This document shows positions 34,740-43,313 of a stretch of DNA of 64,000 nt, one piece after another. The notes beneath the pieces are model-generated. The model was not told where the DNA came from. It worked only from the letters and a program-made list of their open reading frames with translations, and did not search any database. This stretch comes from Desulfomonilaceae bacterium (GTDB taxonomy: Bacteria > Desulfobacterota > Desulfomonilia > Desulfomonilales > Desulfomonilaceae). The stretch's first letter is position 1. Every line of letters starts with the position of its first letter. Position numbers and translations under genes: made by a program. The stretch lies in NCBI GenBank assembly GCA_041662605.1, contig JBAZSD010000002.1, positions 124,001 to 188,000 of the forward strand, written 5' to 3'.

Positions 34740-36572
34740 ATGAGGATCAGATCATTCGGTGGCAAATCGCTCTTGGGCCCGGTTATTCTTGCTGTTTTTA
34801 TCGTTCTTTTCCCCTTACTGCTCTCCAATCCGTACTATCTAAATGTAGCCAATATCATAGGTCTTAACACGATCATTGTGGTAGGGCTCACTCTGTTGAT
34901 CGGTTATGCCGGACAAGTCTCACTTGGGCATGCGGCATTTTATGGCATTGGAGCGTACGCTTCAGCAATTCTTACCGTGACCTACGGTGTCTCTCCATGG
35001 TTGGCCCTAGTTCTAGCGGCTCTAATTACCGCCACGATAGCTCTAGTCATTGGAATCCCAACGCTCAAGCTTCACGGCCACTATCTGGTTATGGCGACTC
35101 TCGGGTTCAACCTGATAACAAACATAATAATAGTGCAATGCGATTCGGTTACAGGTGGGCCTTCGGGTTTCCCCGGTGTCCCTCCTCTGGCAATAGGTCA
35201 CTGGGCTTTTGATTCAGATATAAAGATGTACTTCTTGATCTGGTCAACGGCTTTCATCGGAATTGTCCTCGGCCTGAACCTCTCGAAGTCTCGAGTTGGA
35301 AGAGGATTAAGAGCGCTTTGTTCCGGCGAATCTGCGGCGAATTGTATGGGAGTTCCCACCAACAAGTATAAAGTCAAAATGTTCGTTCTTAGCGCTGTCT
35401 TCGCTTCTGTGGCTGGAAGTCTTTACGCCCATTATTTATCATTTGTAAGTCCAAAGACTTTTGATATTTTCTTTTCCGTGGAATTGGTGACCATGGTAAT
35501 AGTCGGCGGGATGGGCAGTATATGGGGAGGGCTCTTCGGCTCTGCTTTTCTTACCTCTCTGCCGAACATTCTAAGTTCTTTTGATGAGTATAAGGACATA
35601 TTTTACGGATTTATCCTGGTTGTGATTCTGATTCTAACTCCAGAGGGTCTCATTTCTGGAATTTTACAGAAACTGAATATTTACAGAAAGAATAGACGGC
35701 AAAGAAATAAAAACATACTTGATGATTGCTCAGATAGATCCTGCCTGGAAACCATTGGAGCAATTCCGCTTTCGGATCTCTCTTTTACAACAAGGCATGA
35801 AGGACCACATGATATTATCCTGGGGATATACGATATCGCCAAGAGCTTCGGGGGGATTACGGCTGCTTCGGAAGTGACATTTGAAGTTCAGAAGGGGAGC
35901 ATCACTTCTTTGATCGGACCAAATGGAGCAGGCAAAACAACAACGATCAATCTGATCTTTGGAGTTTACAGACCCAACCGGGGTAAAATTGTTTTTCGGA
36001 ACAATCGGATCGAGGGGTTGCGTCCCTATCAAATAGCTGCAATGGGTATGGCAAGAACTTTTCAGAATCTTCAGATATTCGATAACATAACGGTCCTGGA
36101 AAATGTGATGGTGGGAGCGCATGTCATATCCCACAATGAATTCTTCATTTCGATGTTACATCCTCCATCTTTCCGGCGAGAAGAGAAACTCATTCGTGAA
36201 AAAGCTATGGAAGCCTTGTCATTCTTCGGTTTGGAACAGGAAGCCGATTTACCTGCAGGCCAACTATCGTTTGGCGAGCAAAAGCGACTGGAAATGGCCC
36301 GAGCCATCGTGTCCGACCCTGAACTTATATTACTTGATGAGCCTGTCGCCGGGTTGAACCGGGCTGAATCCATCGAAATAGCCGGACTTATGATGAAAAT
36401 CCGGTCGAAAGGGACTACCGTGCTACTTGTGGAACATGATATTAATGTTGTCATGAGTATTTCAGACAAGGTCGTCGTCTTGAACTACGGAACGATAATA
36501 GCCGAAGGCCCCCCAATAGAGGTGCAAAAGAATCAGGCGGTTTTGTCGGCATATCTTGGAGGCTCTCTGTAA
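34740..36572 (+). CDS. Fused ABC transporter permease-ATPase (LivM-LivG)
   Basis: A single 610-residue protein holding two usual subunits. Residues 1 to about 315 are the LivM permease (YAGQVSLGHAAFYGIGAYAS motif and EAA-like GGMGSIWGGLFGSAFL). A charged linker (about 316-360) leads to the LivG ATPase (about 365-610), with Walker A GPNGAGKTT near 393-401, signature LSFGEQKRLEMARA, Walker B LILLDEPVAG and the H-loop VEHD. The gene abuts livH (the ATG follows the TAG) and livF. Fusions of this kind occur in several proteobacteria and keep the 1:1 stoichiometry. Confidence 0.93.
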   Translation: MRIRSFGGKSLLGPVILAVFIVLFPLLLSNPYYLNVANIIGLNTIIVVGLTLLIGYAGQVSLGHAAFYGIGAYASAILTVTYGVSPWLALVLAALITATIALVIGIPTLKLHGHYLVMATLGFNLITNIIIVQCDSVTGGPSGFPGVPPLAIGHWAFDSDIKMYFLIWSTAFIGIVLGLNLSKSRVGRGLRALCSGESAANCMGVPTNKYKVKMFVLSAVFASVAGSLYAHYLSFVSPKTFDIFFSVELVTMVIVGGMGSIWGGLFGSAFLTSLPNILSSFDEYKDIFYGFILVVILILTPEGLISGILQKLNIYRKNRRQRNKNILDDCSDRSCLETIGAIPLSDLSFTTRHEGPHDIILGIYDIAKSFGGITAASEVTFEVQKGSITSLIGPNGAGKTTTINLIFGVYRPNRGKIVFRNNRIEGLRPYQIAAMGMARTFQNLQIFDNITVLENVMVGAHVISHNEFFISMLHPPSFRREEKLIREKAMEALSFFGLEQEADLPAGQLSFGEQKRLEMARAIVSDPELILLDEPVAGLNRAESIEIAGLMMKIRSKGTTVLLVEHDINVVMSISDKVVVLNYGTIIAEGPPIEVQKNQAVLSAYLGGSL

Positions 36573-37307
36573 ATGTTGAAGGTGGAAAACCTGCACGCCT
36601 ATTACCAAGGAAATGAAGCGCTTAAGGGCGTTTCCCTTGAAGTAAACCCAGGTGAAATAATTGCGCTCATAGGGGCCAACGGAGCCGGTAAGACCACTTT
36701 GCTAAACTGTATTTCGGGCTTACACACCGATATGGTGGGGCGTATATCATTCAGAGGCGCCGACATTGTCAGGGCGCCTGCTCATAAGCTTGTGAAGCAG
36801 GGACTCGTTCAGTGCCCGGAAAATCGTCAGCTATTTGGTCCTATGACTGTCGAGGAAAACCTCGAAATGGGAGCTTATCTTTGGCCGGCCAAAATTGGGA
36901 GTGTGGCCTTCAACAAACGAATGGAAGATGTGTTTCAAAGATTTCCGGTATTGAAGTCCCGACGCAAACAATCAGCAGGGACCCTGTCGGGCGGAGAACA
37001 GCAAATGGTCGCAATTGCGCGTGGCCTGATGTCTGACCCAAAATTGCTAATGCTGGATGAACCATCTTTAGGTTTAGCTCCAATAATTGTTCAAGAGGTT
37101 TTCCGTATTATCAAGGAGATGAGAAATGAAGGTCGGACCATACTCCTTGTTGAACAGAACGCTATAGCGGCCTTGGCTCTTTCAGACAGGGCTTATCTTC
37201 TTGAAACAGGGCGTGTGACGTTTAGTGGACCCTCGAATGTGTTCATGACAGACGAGAGGGTCCGTCGAGCTTACCTGGGAAATGATCTTGAAGTAAAAAC
37301 TTCCTGA
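36573..37307 (+). CDS. livF: Branched-chain-type ABC transporter ATPase LivF
   Basis: Second nucleotide-binding subunit of the importer. Walker A GANGAGKTT (about 34-42), signature LSGGEQQMVAIARGL, Walker B LLMLDEPSLGL and VEQN H-loop-like segment. 244 residues, normal. It starts directly after the fusion gene, so the three genes form one operon ending here. The transported compound is unknown; the shared operator and the neighbouring pathway suggest an aromatic acid such as indoleacetate or a related amino-aromatic. Confidence 0.95.
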   Translation: MLKVENLHAYYQGNEALKGVSLEVNPGEIIALIGANGAGKTTLLNCISGLHTDMVGRISFRGADIVRAPAHKLVKQGLVQCPENRQLFGPMTVEENLEMGAYLWPAKIGSVAFNKRMEDVFQRFPVLKSRRKQSAGTLSGGEQQMVAIARGLMSDPKLLMLDEPSLGLAPIIVQEVFRIIKEMRNEGRTILLVEQNAIAALALSDRAYLLETGRVTFSGPSNVFMTDERVRRAYLGNDLEVKTS

Positions 37308-37402
37308 TGTTGGTGACAAATTTTTGAGGGATCTTTAGGCACGAAAATATGCGATCTTTCAAAAACGATAATCAGCTTGTTTTTACGGTAATTTTACTCA
37401 GT

Positions 37403-37948
37403 TTATAAAAGGGCGTTTCTGAATTGTTCTATCAGTTCCGTTAGACCCGCGGTTTCCATTTCTTTGGAGAATTTCGGGACGACCGCCGAACCGGAAATTC
37501 CCGCATCCGCCAGTTTCTTTTTTTCGCGTTCAAGAATCGTCTTTTTATCCTTATTCTTGTTTTTCACCTGATTTTTGAAGGTTGTTCTAAAGCTCTCAAT
37601 TTCTGATTTTTTTGAAGTGGCGAACGGCCACTCTTCGAATCTCTCAAAGAGAGTGTTCACGTCCGCTTCCGTCGAGATCTTTGTGACAATTTCCTTCCAA
37701 ACCAGCTTTTCGAGAAGAGACCTGTATTCCTGAGGTTCCCCATTTAAGCTTGAAAGCGCAGCTTGCCTAGAGCCTGCGGGTTCAAGAAACTTCACGGCGT
37801 AGCCTTTAGCCTTTTTTTGAAGTTCTTCATTCTTTAGCCGTTTTTTTTCTTCGTCGGACAGGAGCATGCCCCTCGTTCGTTCCATCATGATATCAATTGT
37901 GCTGCGAATCTCTGTCAATTCGTTACCTCGAAATATTACTGATCCCAC
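37403..37948 (-). CDS. Charged coiled-coil hypothetical protein
   Basis: A 181-residue protein rich in Lys and Glu, with probable helical coiled-coil segments (about 30-50 and 115-150, for example LSDEEKKRLKNEELQKKAKG and NKNKDKKTILEREKKKLADA). No signal peptide or membrane helix. It lies 50 bases downstream of proA in the same direction, though it may have its own promoter. I recognise no family. Confidence 0.6.
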   Translation of the reverse strand: MGSVIFRGNELTEIRSTIDIMMERTRGMLLSDEEKKRLKNEELQKKAKGYAVKFLEPAGSRQAALSSLNGEPQEYRSLLEKLVWKEIVTKISTEADVNTLFERFEEWPFATSKKSEIESFRTTFKNQVKNKNKDKKTILEREKKKLADAGISGSAVVPKFSKEMETAGLTELIEQFRNALL

Positions 37949-37998
37949 CAGGCGGGCAAGGTTTGAGAATATTCGGACTAAAGATCAGTGAGAATTGT

Positions 37999-39267
37999 TC
38001 ACTCCCTTATTTGCCCTTCCCCAAGCACTATGAATTTCGTTGTGGTTAAGTCCTGGACTCCCATAGGTCCATAAGCGTGAATTTTGGTAGTGCTGATACC
38101 TATTTCCGCTCCAAGCCCAAATACATAACCGTCACTCATTCTTGTGGACGCGTTTACCAACACTGTTGAAGAATTGACTTCCCGCAGAAACTTCTGAGCT
38201 GAATCATAATCTTTGGTAACAATGGCCTCTGTATGCAATGACCCGTACTTGGCAATATGCCTAATTGCTTCATCCATGTCTTTTACGATTTTTACCGAGA
38301 GAATAAGATCTAGATATTCCGCGTACCAATCTTCTTCAGTGGCGGGGACCATCCATTCCACGATGGCCCTGCTGTCTGGACATCCTCTTAGTTCAACAGC
38401 GGCTTTCTTGAATTCAGCAGACACCTTCGGAAGAAATTCCGAAGCTATTGCTTCATGAACTAGCATTGTTTCCAGCGAGTTGCAGACTCCGGGTCTTTGC
38501 GCCTTGGCGTTTAGCGCTATCTTGACCGCCATCTCCTGATCGGCGAATTGATCCACGTAGAGGTGGCACACACCTTTATAATGCTTGATTACAGGAATCC
38601 TGGAATTTTGAGAAACGAACCTTATGAGTTCTTCACCACCTCTGGGTATTATGAGATCTATAAATTCTTCGAGCTTCAATAAATGCGTGATGGCTTCCCT
38701 GTCAGTCGTCGGCATTAAATTCACAACATTCGGGTTGACTCCTGATTCTTTCAGGGTCTCCTTGAAGATCTTCACGATGGCTAAATTTGAATTAAAAGCC
38801 TCAGATCCCCCTCGAAGAATCACGGCGTTCCCAGCCTTGAGACAAAGCGCAGCAGCGTCGGCAGTCACGTTGGGTCTGGATTCATAGATAATGCCGACAA
38901 CACCTAAAGGAATCCTCATCTTTCCGACCCTCATTCCGTTGGGTCTCACCCACATCCCCGTGATTTCTCCTACCGGATCCGGAAACGCGGCGATTTCCTG
39001 GAGACCATCGACCGTTTGAGTGATTACTTTATCTGACAGTGTAAGACGATCTATCATAGCTGCGGATAAGCCTCCGCTTCTTGCTGACTCGACGTCTTTC
39101 AGGTTTTCTTTTTGCAAGGTTTCTTTTCGGGATTTTATCTTTTCGGCTACGTCATTCAAAATTGAACTCTTTAGCGACATCGAAAGCCTAGCCGCGTCTG
39201 CCGCCGCCTCATGAGTGATTTTCGCCAACTGAAAAACTTCTTCTCTTATGGACATGGCTGTCTCCAA
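37999..39267 (-). CDS. proA: Gamma-glutamyl phosphate reductase
   Basis: Second enzyme of proline synthesis: reduces gamma-glutamyl phosphate to glutamate-5-semialdehyde with NADPH. Aldehyde-dehydrogenase fold, with MRVGKMRIPLGVVGIIYESRPN, LIIPRGGEELIRFV and the active-site Cys in AQRPGVCNSLETMLV, plus NASTRMSDGYVFGLGAEIGIST near the C-terminus. 422 residues, full length. proB is not in the window, so proA is not in the classical proBA operon here. The reading frame is intact. Confidence 0.97.
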   Translation of the reverse strand: METAMSIREEVFQLAKITHEAAADAARLSMSLKSSILNDVAEKIKSRKETLQKENLKDVESARSGGLSAAMIDRLTLSDKVITQTVDGLQEIAAFPDPVGEITGMWVRPNGMRVGKMRIPLGVVGIIYESRPNVTADAAALCLKAGNAVILRGGSEAFNSNLAIVKIFKETLKESGVNPNVVNLMPTTDREAITHLLKLEEFIDLIIPRGGEELIRFVSQNSRIPVIKHYKGVCHLYVDQFADQEMAVKIALNAKAQRPGVCNSLETMLVHEAIASEFLPKVSAEFKKAAVELRGCPDSRAIVEWMVPATEEDWYAEYLDLILSVKIVKDMDEAIRHIAKYGSLHTEAIVTKDYDSAQKFLREVNSSTVLVNASTRMSDGYVFGLGAEIGISTTKIHAYGPMGVQDLTTTKFIVLGEGQIRE

Positions 39268-39439
39268 CTACATTGTCTCTTGATCCAGGTTAATCTTCGA
39301 TGATAACCTTGTAAAGACCATTCGTTTTTTAGAAGATTATGATTATCACTGAGTTATTGATTTATCAACCGATATACCACATGATCCTGAACCGACCAAA
39401 ATGAGTGGCGACAATTCAGGACTTTGAAAGGGCTGTTAT

Positions 39440-39943
39440 ATGATTCCAATAATCTCTGTCGTAGGTAAATCAGATTCCGGCAAAACAACATTACTGGAAA
39501 AATTGATACGAGAACTTGCTAATAGAGGATATAAAGTTGGTTCTATCAAACACGACGCCCATTCTTTCGAAATAGATCATGAGGGGAAAGACTCCTGGCG
39601 TCACAAAAAAGCTGGAGCCACGATCACCTTGATATCATCACCTTCAAAGATAGCCATAGTTCTGGATTCAGACCACGATCATACACTAACTGAGTTACGC
39701 GACAAATTTATCAAAGATGTGGACATTGTCCTGACCGAAGGCTTCAAGCGAGAAACCCTCCCTAAAATAGAGGTGTTTAGAAGCGAGATGCGGAGGGAGT
39801 TACTGTGCTCGGAAGATGATAACCTGATTGCGATAGCTGGAGATCCTGAGACCGCCCCAGTCGGTGTCCCGATATTCGATCTTAATAATCCGGCCCCATT
39901 AGCCGACTTTATAGAAAACAAATTCCTTGTGGCTTGCCGCTAA
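39440..39943 (+). CDS. mobB: Molybdopterin-guanine dinucleotide biosynthesis adapter MobB
   Basis: P-loop GTPase-like helper in making or inserting the guanine (or cytosine) dinucleotide form of the molybdenum cofactor. Walker A GKSDSGKTT at residues 9-17, with the conserved KHDAHSFEIDHEGKDSWRH segment and DIVLTEGFKRETLPKIEVFR. 167 residues, normal. It lies 2.4 kb from the third molybdenum hydroxylase and on the same strand, consistent with a supply role for the three hydroxylases in the window. Confidence 0.93.
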   Translation: MIPIISVVGKSDSGKTTLLEKLIRELANRGYKVGSIKHDAHSFEIDHEGKDSWRHKKAGATITLISSPSKIAIVLDSDHDHTLTELRDKFIKDVDIVLTEGFKRETLPKIEVFRSEMRRELLCSEDDNLIAIAGDPETAPVGVPIFDLNNPAPLADFIENKFLVACR

Positions 39944-39979
39944 TCTCTGGGGACCTTACTCTGGGCTGAAGGATTTACT

Positions 39980-40822
39980 TTAGCTTATAGCTCTGGATAT
40001 CGCTTCACTGGTCTCCAGCGCCAAGGATTTCGCCGTCTCCATTTTCTCGGAAGATTGAGCCAAGTCCAGACCTACCAGCCAGAAGCCGGCTACCATGCGC
40101 CTGCGGTTTTTCTTCCCATGGAATATAGGAGCCGCTATTGCGGAAACATTCATAAGATATTCTTCATGATCGAAGGCAATTCCTCTTTCCCTGATTTCAT
40201 TGAGCTGTTCGACGTACAATACAGGGTCGGTTACCGAATGAGGAGTGAAACGGGGGATAGGATTTTTTTTCAAGATTTCTTGAAGATCATCAGGGTCGTG
40301 ATACGCGAGAAAGATTTTCCCCACTGCGCCCGCAAAGAGTGAAAGACGCGTCCCTGGCCTAGCTGTTATCCGCAGATCCTTGACTGATTCAATCTGATCA
40401 AGAATCAATAAATTAGACCCTCCACACATTCCGAGGAAAACATCCTCATTGAGTCGCATACTCAGGGTCTCCAGATAAGGTCTGGCCATCTCAACCAGAG
40501 GGATCCTGACAGCCGCAATTTCGGCTATTTTTCTCGTTGTAAATCCGCAGGTATATTTTCGTGTAATTGGATCCCGCAATACCCAACCGGTTTCTTCCAA
40601 AGCGGCGAGTATCCCATGGGTGGTGGATTTGGCCAGTTTCAGTTTGGAAGCGATTTCACTTATTCCCGGATTCTCGGATTCTGAAAGTATCATTCTTAGG
40701 ACACGCATGGCTTTTGAAACAATTGGCGCCGAATAAGATACTGAAACAGCTTTTTGCTTCGAATTCATACCGAGGCCCCACATTCGATGGTGATTAATGT
40801 TTTCACACGTGAATATGTTCAT
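39980..40822 (-). CDS. IclR-family transcriptional regulator
   Basis: N-terminal winged helix (about 30-95: KAMRVLRMILSESENPGISE and the recognition region LKLAKSTTHGILAALEETGW) followed by the IclR effector domain (about 105-275) with LGMCGGSNLLILDQIES and SLFAGAVGKIFLA. 280 residues; a shorter start at residue 19 (MNSKQKAVSVSYS) is possible. Divergently placed from the gene at 40967 and the third molybdenum hydroxylase, it probably regulates that rightward unit in response to a small acid. Confidence 0.92.
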   Translation of the reverse strand: MNIFTCENINHHRMWGLGMNSKQKAVSVSYSAPIVSKAMRVLRMILSESENPGISEIASKLKLAKSTTHGILAALEETGWVLRDPITRKYTCGFTTRKIAEIAAVRIPLVEMARPYLETLSMRLNEDVFLGMCGGSNLLILDQIESVKDLRITARPGTRLSLFAGAVGKIFLAYHDPDDLQEILKKNPIPRFTPHSVTDPVLYVEQLNEIRERGIAFDHEEYLMNVSAIAAPIFHGKKNRRRMVAGFWLVGLDLAQSSEKMETAKSLALETSEAISRAIS

Positions 40823-40896
40823 TATTATGAACTATATTGACATTTTTTACCTTTTTGAGTGTATCTTGTCAACGGAATTATCGTAATGTTTTATAG

Positions 40897-40926
40897 CTTG
40901 ACACTATCCTGGGGTACGGATTATTT
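40897..40926 (+). promoter_or_regulatory. Probable sigma70 promoter
   Basis: TTGACA (40897-40902) and TATTTT (40921-40926) separated by 18 bases, upstream of the gene at 40967. Another TTGACA at 40836-40841 lies in the same gap. IclR binding would be expected in this region. Confidence 0.45.
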
Positions 40927-40966
40927 TAATGTTGGAGAGTTCTGAATACGGAACGTTTCTTTTTCA

Positions 40967-41689
40967 ATGACGCTTAAAATAAAATTGGGCGATATTTTGA
41001 GAGCCACTCTGAGTTTTAGATCAGGTAACGAAGGTTGGATAGGGATTGCCCCTGACGGATCCTCTTATCACATTGTCGCGCCGGTTGACACGCAGATTGC
41101 GAAAGGGATTATGGCGTGCAATCGTCCAACGGATGGAACCCCTTTTGGGGGGTATAGAGGATGGGTCTATTTTCGTATACCTCCCTTTATTTCGGAGGCA
41201 AATGATTCCCAATCTGTTAAAATAGAACAAGCCAAATCAAATGCAAAAGAACTGATCCAAAAACTCGAAAGATTTGGAATCCAGGCGATTGTTGAGGAAA
41301 CCGCTTCCGCCAGAGATGACCATGAAACAGACTTCGGGAAGGAATTACGCAAAGCCGATTTTGTCTGTTCAAAGTGTCAAAAGAGATGGAACAAAATCGT
41401 TAAGGTTCTCCAGGATCCTGAGTTGTTTTTTAAATTCTATCGAGCTTGCGTAAGCGATTTTTCGAAGGGAATATACGTATTTGAGCATAATTGCGGGGGC
41501 CAGGTTAAAATACCTGTCTCCAGTTTTATGAAAAAGCCGCTCGTGAACAAGAATCTGGCGGGTTTACCGGCGTGTCCGGGTCTTTGCTCTTATGAATTTT
41601 CGACTCAGGAGTGTCCAGCCTTTTGTGAAGGGGCCTATTACCGTCGTATAGCGCGTAAGATTGTGAAACGCGACAATCATAAACGTTGA
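40967..41689 (+). CDS. Cysteine-rich protein of unknown function
   Basis: 240 residues, no membrane segment. The N-terminal half (1-125) is soluble and mixed, with HIVAPVDTQIAKGI and a VYFRIPPF strand. The second half has a zinc-ribbon-like CSKCQKRW (about 133-140), an isolated Cys pair (RACVS, HNCGGQ), and a C-terminal CPGLC...CPAFCEG cluster that could bind metal or an Fe-S centre. It lies 153 bases upstream of the third molybdenum hydroxylase in the same direction and next to an IclR gene. I know no family for it. A role in that enzyme's function is possible but only positional. Confidence 0.65.
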   Translation: MTLKIKLGDILRATLSFRSGNEGWIGIAPDGSSYHIVAPVDTQIAKGIMACNRPTDGTPFGGYRGWVYFRIPPFISEANDSQSVKIEQAKSNAKELIQKLERFGIQAIVEETASARDDHETDFGKELRKADFVCSKCQKRWNKIVKVLQDPELFFKFYRACVSDFSKGIYVFEHNCGGQVKIPVSSFMKKPLVNKNLAGLPACPGLCSYEFSTQECPAFCEGAYYRRIARKIVKRDNHKR

Positions 41690-41711
41690 GAGGTCTCGAT
41701 CTGTAAATTCC

Positions 41712-41727
41712 GTCGCGCTAGCGCGAC
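41712..41727. repeat. Perfect 16-bp palindrome
   Basis: GTCGCGCTAGCGCGAC lies 22 bases after the stop of the cysteine-rich gene and 115 bases before the third hydroxylase. A weak T-rich stretch follows (TAATTT), so it may be a terminator for the upstream gene. An operator is the alternative. Confidence 0.4.
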
Positions 41728-41842
41728 TAATTTGATAGGCGTTCCATATCCTTAATAAGGTGTTTCCTGTTATCGTTTTGATATAGCCGAGTTTCTTGAT
41801 CTTTAACAAATTATTCCTAATTTCTTACGGGAGGAAAAAAGC

Positions 41843-42730
41843 ATGATCCTGCCCAAGTTTGACTATCATGAGCCTACTACGCTGGAAGAAGCATTGCGTC
41901 TGCTTTCGGAGTTAGGTGGAAACGCAAGGATACTGGCTGGAGGGACGGATCTCCTGGTTCGGATGAAACTAAAAGTTGAAAAGCCGAGTCACCTGATATC
42001 ATTGCGTAAAATTCCGGGGCTAGACACGATCATCCCTAGGGAAAATCACGGCGTCACAGTCGGTCCTTTTGTCACAGCCGCTGATTTGTCCAAAAACGAA
42101 CTGATTTCGGACAGATTTGCGCCGGTTGCGCTAGCGGCCGGAAGGCTTGGCGCTCCGGGGGTGCGAAATAGAGCCACATTGGGGGGAAACATTGTTAACG
42201 CCAGACCTGCGGCGGATCTGCCTCCAGCGCTCATGGTTCTTGACGCTGTCTTGAAACTGAAAAGCGCTTCATCGGAACGGGAGATACTGGTCGGAGACTT
42301 TTTCGTCGGTCCCGGGGAAAGCGTCATTGAGCCCAATGAACTCTTGGTAAGCGTATTCATGGAGAGACCTGCCCCTTGGAGTGGAGGCGCCTACATTAAA
42401 CTTGGCGCTCGTAAAACACTCGAAATATCAATGGTTAACGTCGCTGTGATGTTGGCGCTGCAGGAACCCGAAGGTCCAATAGTCGACGTTAAAATCGCTT
42501 TGGGAGCTGTGGCTCCTACACCAGTCCGAGCGCTTGCGGCGGAAGAATTCCTTATCGGGCGTCAACCTTCTGAACAGGTTTTCCTTGAGGCTGGAGCAAT
42601 CGGAGTGGGAATGTGCCAACCAATAACCGATCATAGGGGAACAATGGAATACAGATGCCTCATGATCGAGACGCTGACCTCCAGAGCGCTGAACCAGGCA
42701 TATCAGCGGGCGATCGCCTGGAAACCATAA
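41843..42730 (+). CDS. Molybdenum hydroxylase, FAD subunit, set C
   Basis: CoxM-type FAD subunit, 295 residues. LAGGTDLLVRMKLKVEKPSH and NRATLGGNIVNARPAADLPP are the FAD-binding motifs; there is no cysteine insertion, unlike set A. A GGGAGG box precedes the ATG at 41843. First gene of a complete rightward FAD-FeS-Mo trio, probably controlled by the IclR protein. Substrate unknown. Confidence 0.93.
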   Translation: MILPKFDYHEPTTLEEALRLLSELGGNARILAGGTDLLVRMKLKVEKPSHLISLRKIPGLDTIIPRENHGVTVGPFVTAADLSKNELISDRFAPVALAAGRLGAPGVRNRATLGGNIVNARPAADLPPALMVLDAVLKLKSASSEREILVGDFFVGPGESVIEPNELLVSVFMERPAPWSGGAYIKLGARKTLEISMVNVAVMLALQEPEGPIVDVKIALGAVAPTPVRALAAEEFLIGRQPSEQVFLEAGAIGVGMCQPITDHRGTMEYRCLMIETLTSRALNQAYQRAIAWKP

Positions 42731-42829
42731 CAGTTGATCCCGAGCCTGTCGATCACAGTTCCATACGGGCAGATTTAAATTTACGGGATTTTTCTTATTA
42801 AGAAGTCCTGTATCTCCGGAGAATGAATA

Positions 42830-43312
42830 ATGAAGAAAACAATTCAGCTTACTATAAACGGTGAACCTGTCGAAGCGGCTGTTTCTACGAATCAGACGTT
42901 AGTTCAATTTTTGAGGGAAGATATGGGTCTGACAGGGACCAAGCACGGTTGTGGCCTCGGAGATTGTGGCGCATGCACTGTCCTCATGGATGGCAAGGCT
43001 GTTAATTCATGCCTCGTACTCGCAATCCAAGCAGATAGGACGGCAATAATGACCATCGAGGGCCTTGCGGAAAACGGAAACCTTCATCCGTTGCAGCAGG
43101 CTTTTGTGGATAAAGGAGCGATCCAATGCGGTTTTTGCACTCCGGGGATGATTCTGTCGGCCAAGGCCCTTTTAGACGAGAAGCCTAACCCCTCAGAGTT
43201 GGAAATAAGGACCGCCATTTCAGGAAATTTATGCCGATGCACGGGATACCAGAAAATTGTTCAGGCCGTCGATGAGGCTGCGAAAGTCATCAGAGGAAAA
43301 GAGGAGGCGTAA
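42830..43312 (+). CDS. Molybdenum hydroxylase, [2Fe-2S] subunit, set C
   Basis: Iron-sulfur subunit, 160 residues. C41, C46, C49 and C61 bind the first [2Fe-2S] centre; C100, C103, C135 and C137 the second (QCGFC and CRCTGY). The TAA at 43310-43312 is followed one base later by the ATG of the large subunit, so the pair is tightly coupled. Confidence 0.95.
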   Translation: MKKTIQLTINGEPVEAAVSTNQTLVQFLREDMGLTGTKHGCGLGDCGACTVLMDGKAVNSCLVLAIQADRTAIMTIEGLAENGNLHPLQQAFVDKGAIQCGFCTPGMILSAKALLDEKPNPSELEIRTAISGNLCRCTGYQKIVQAVDEAAKVIRGKEEA

Positions 43313-43313
43313 G

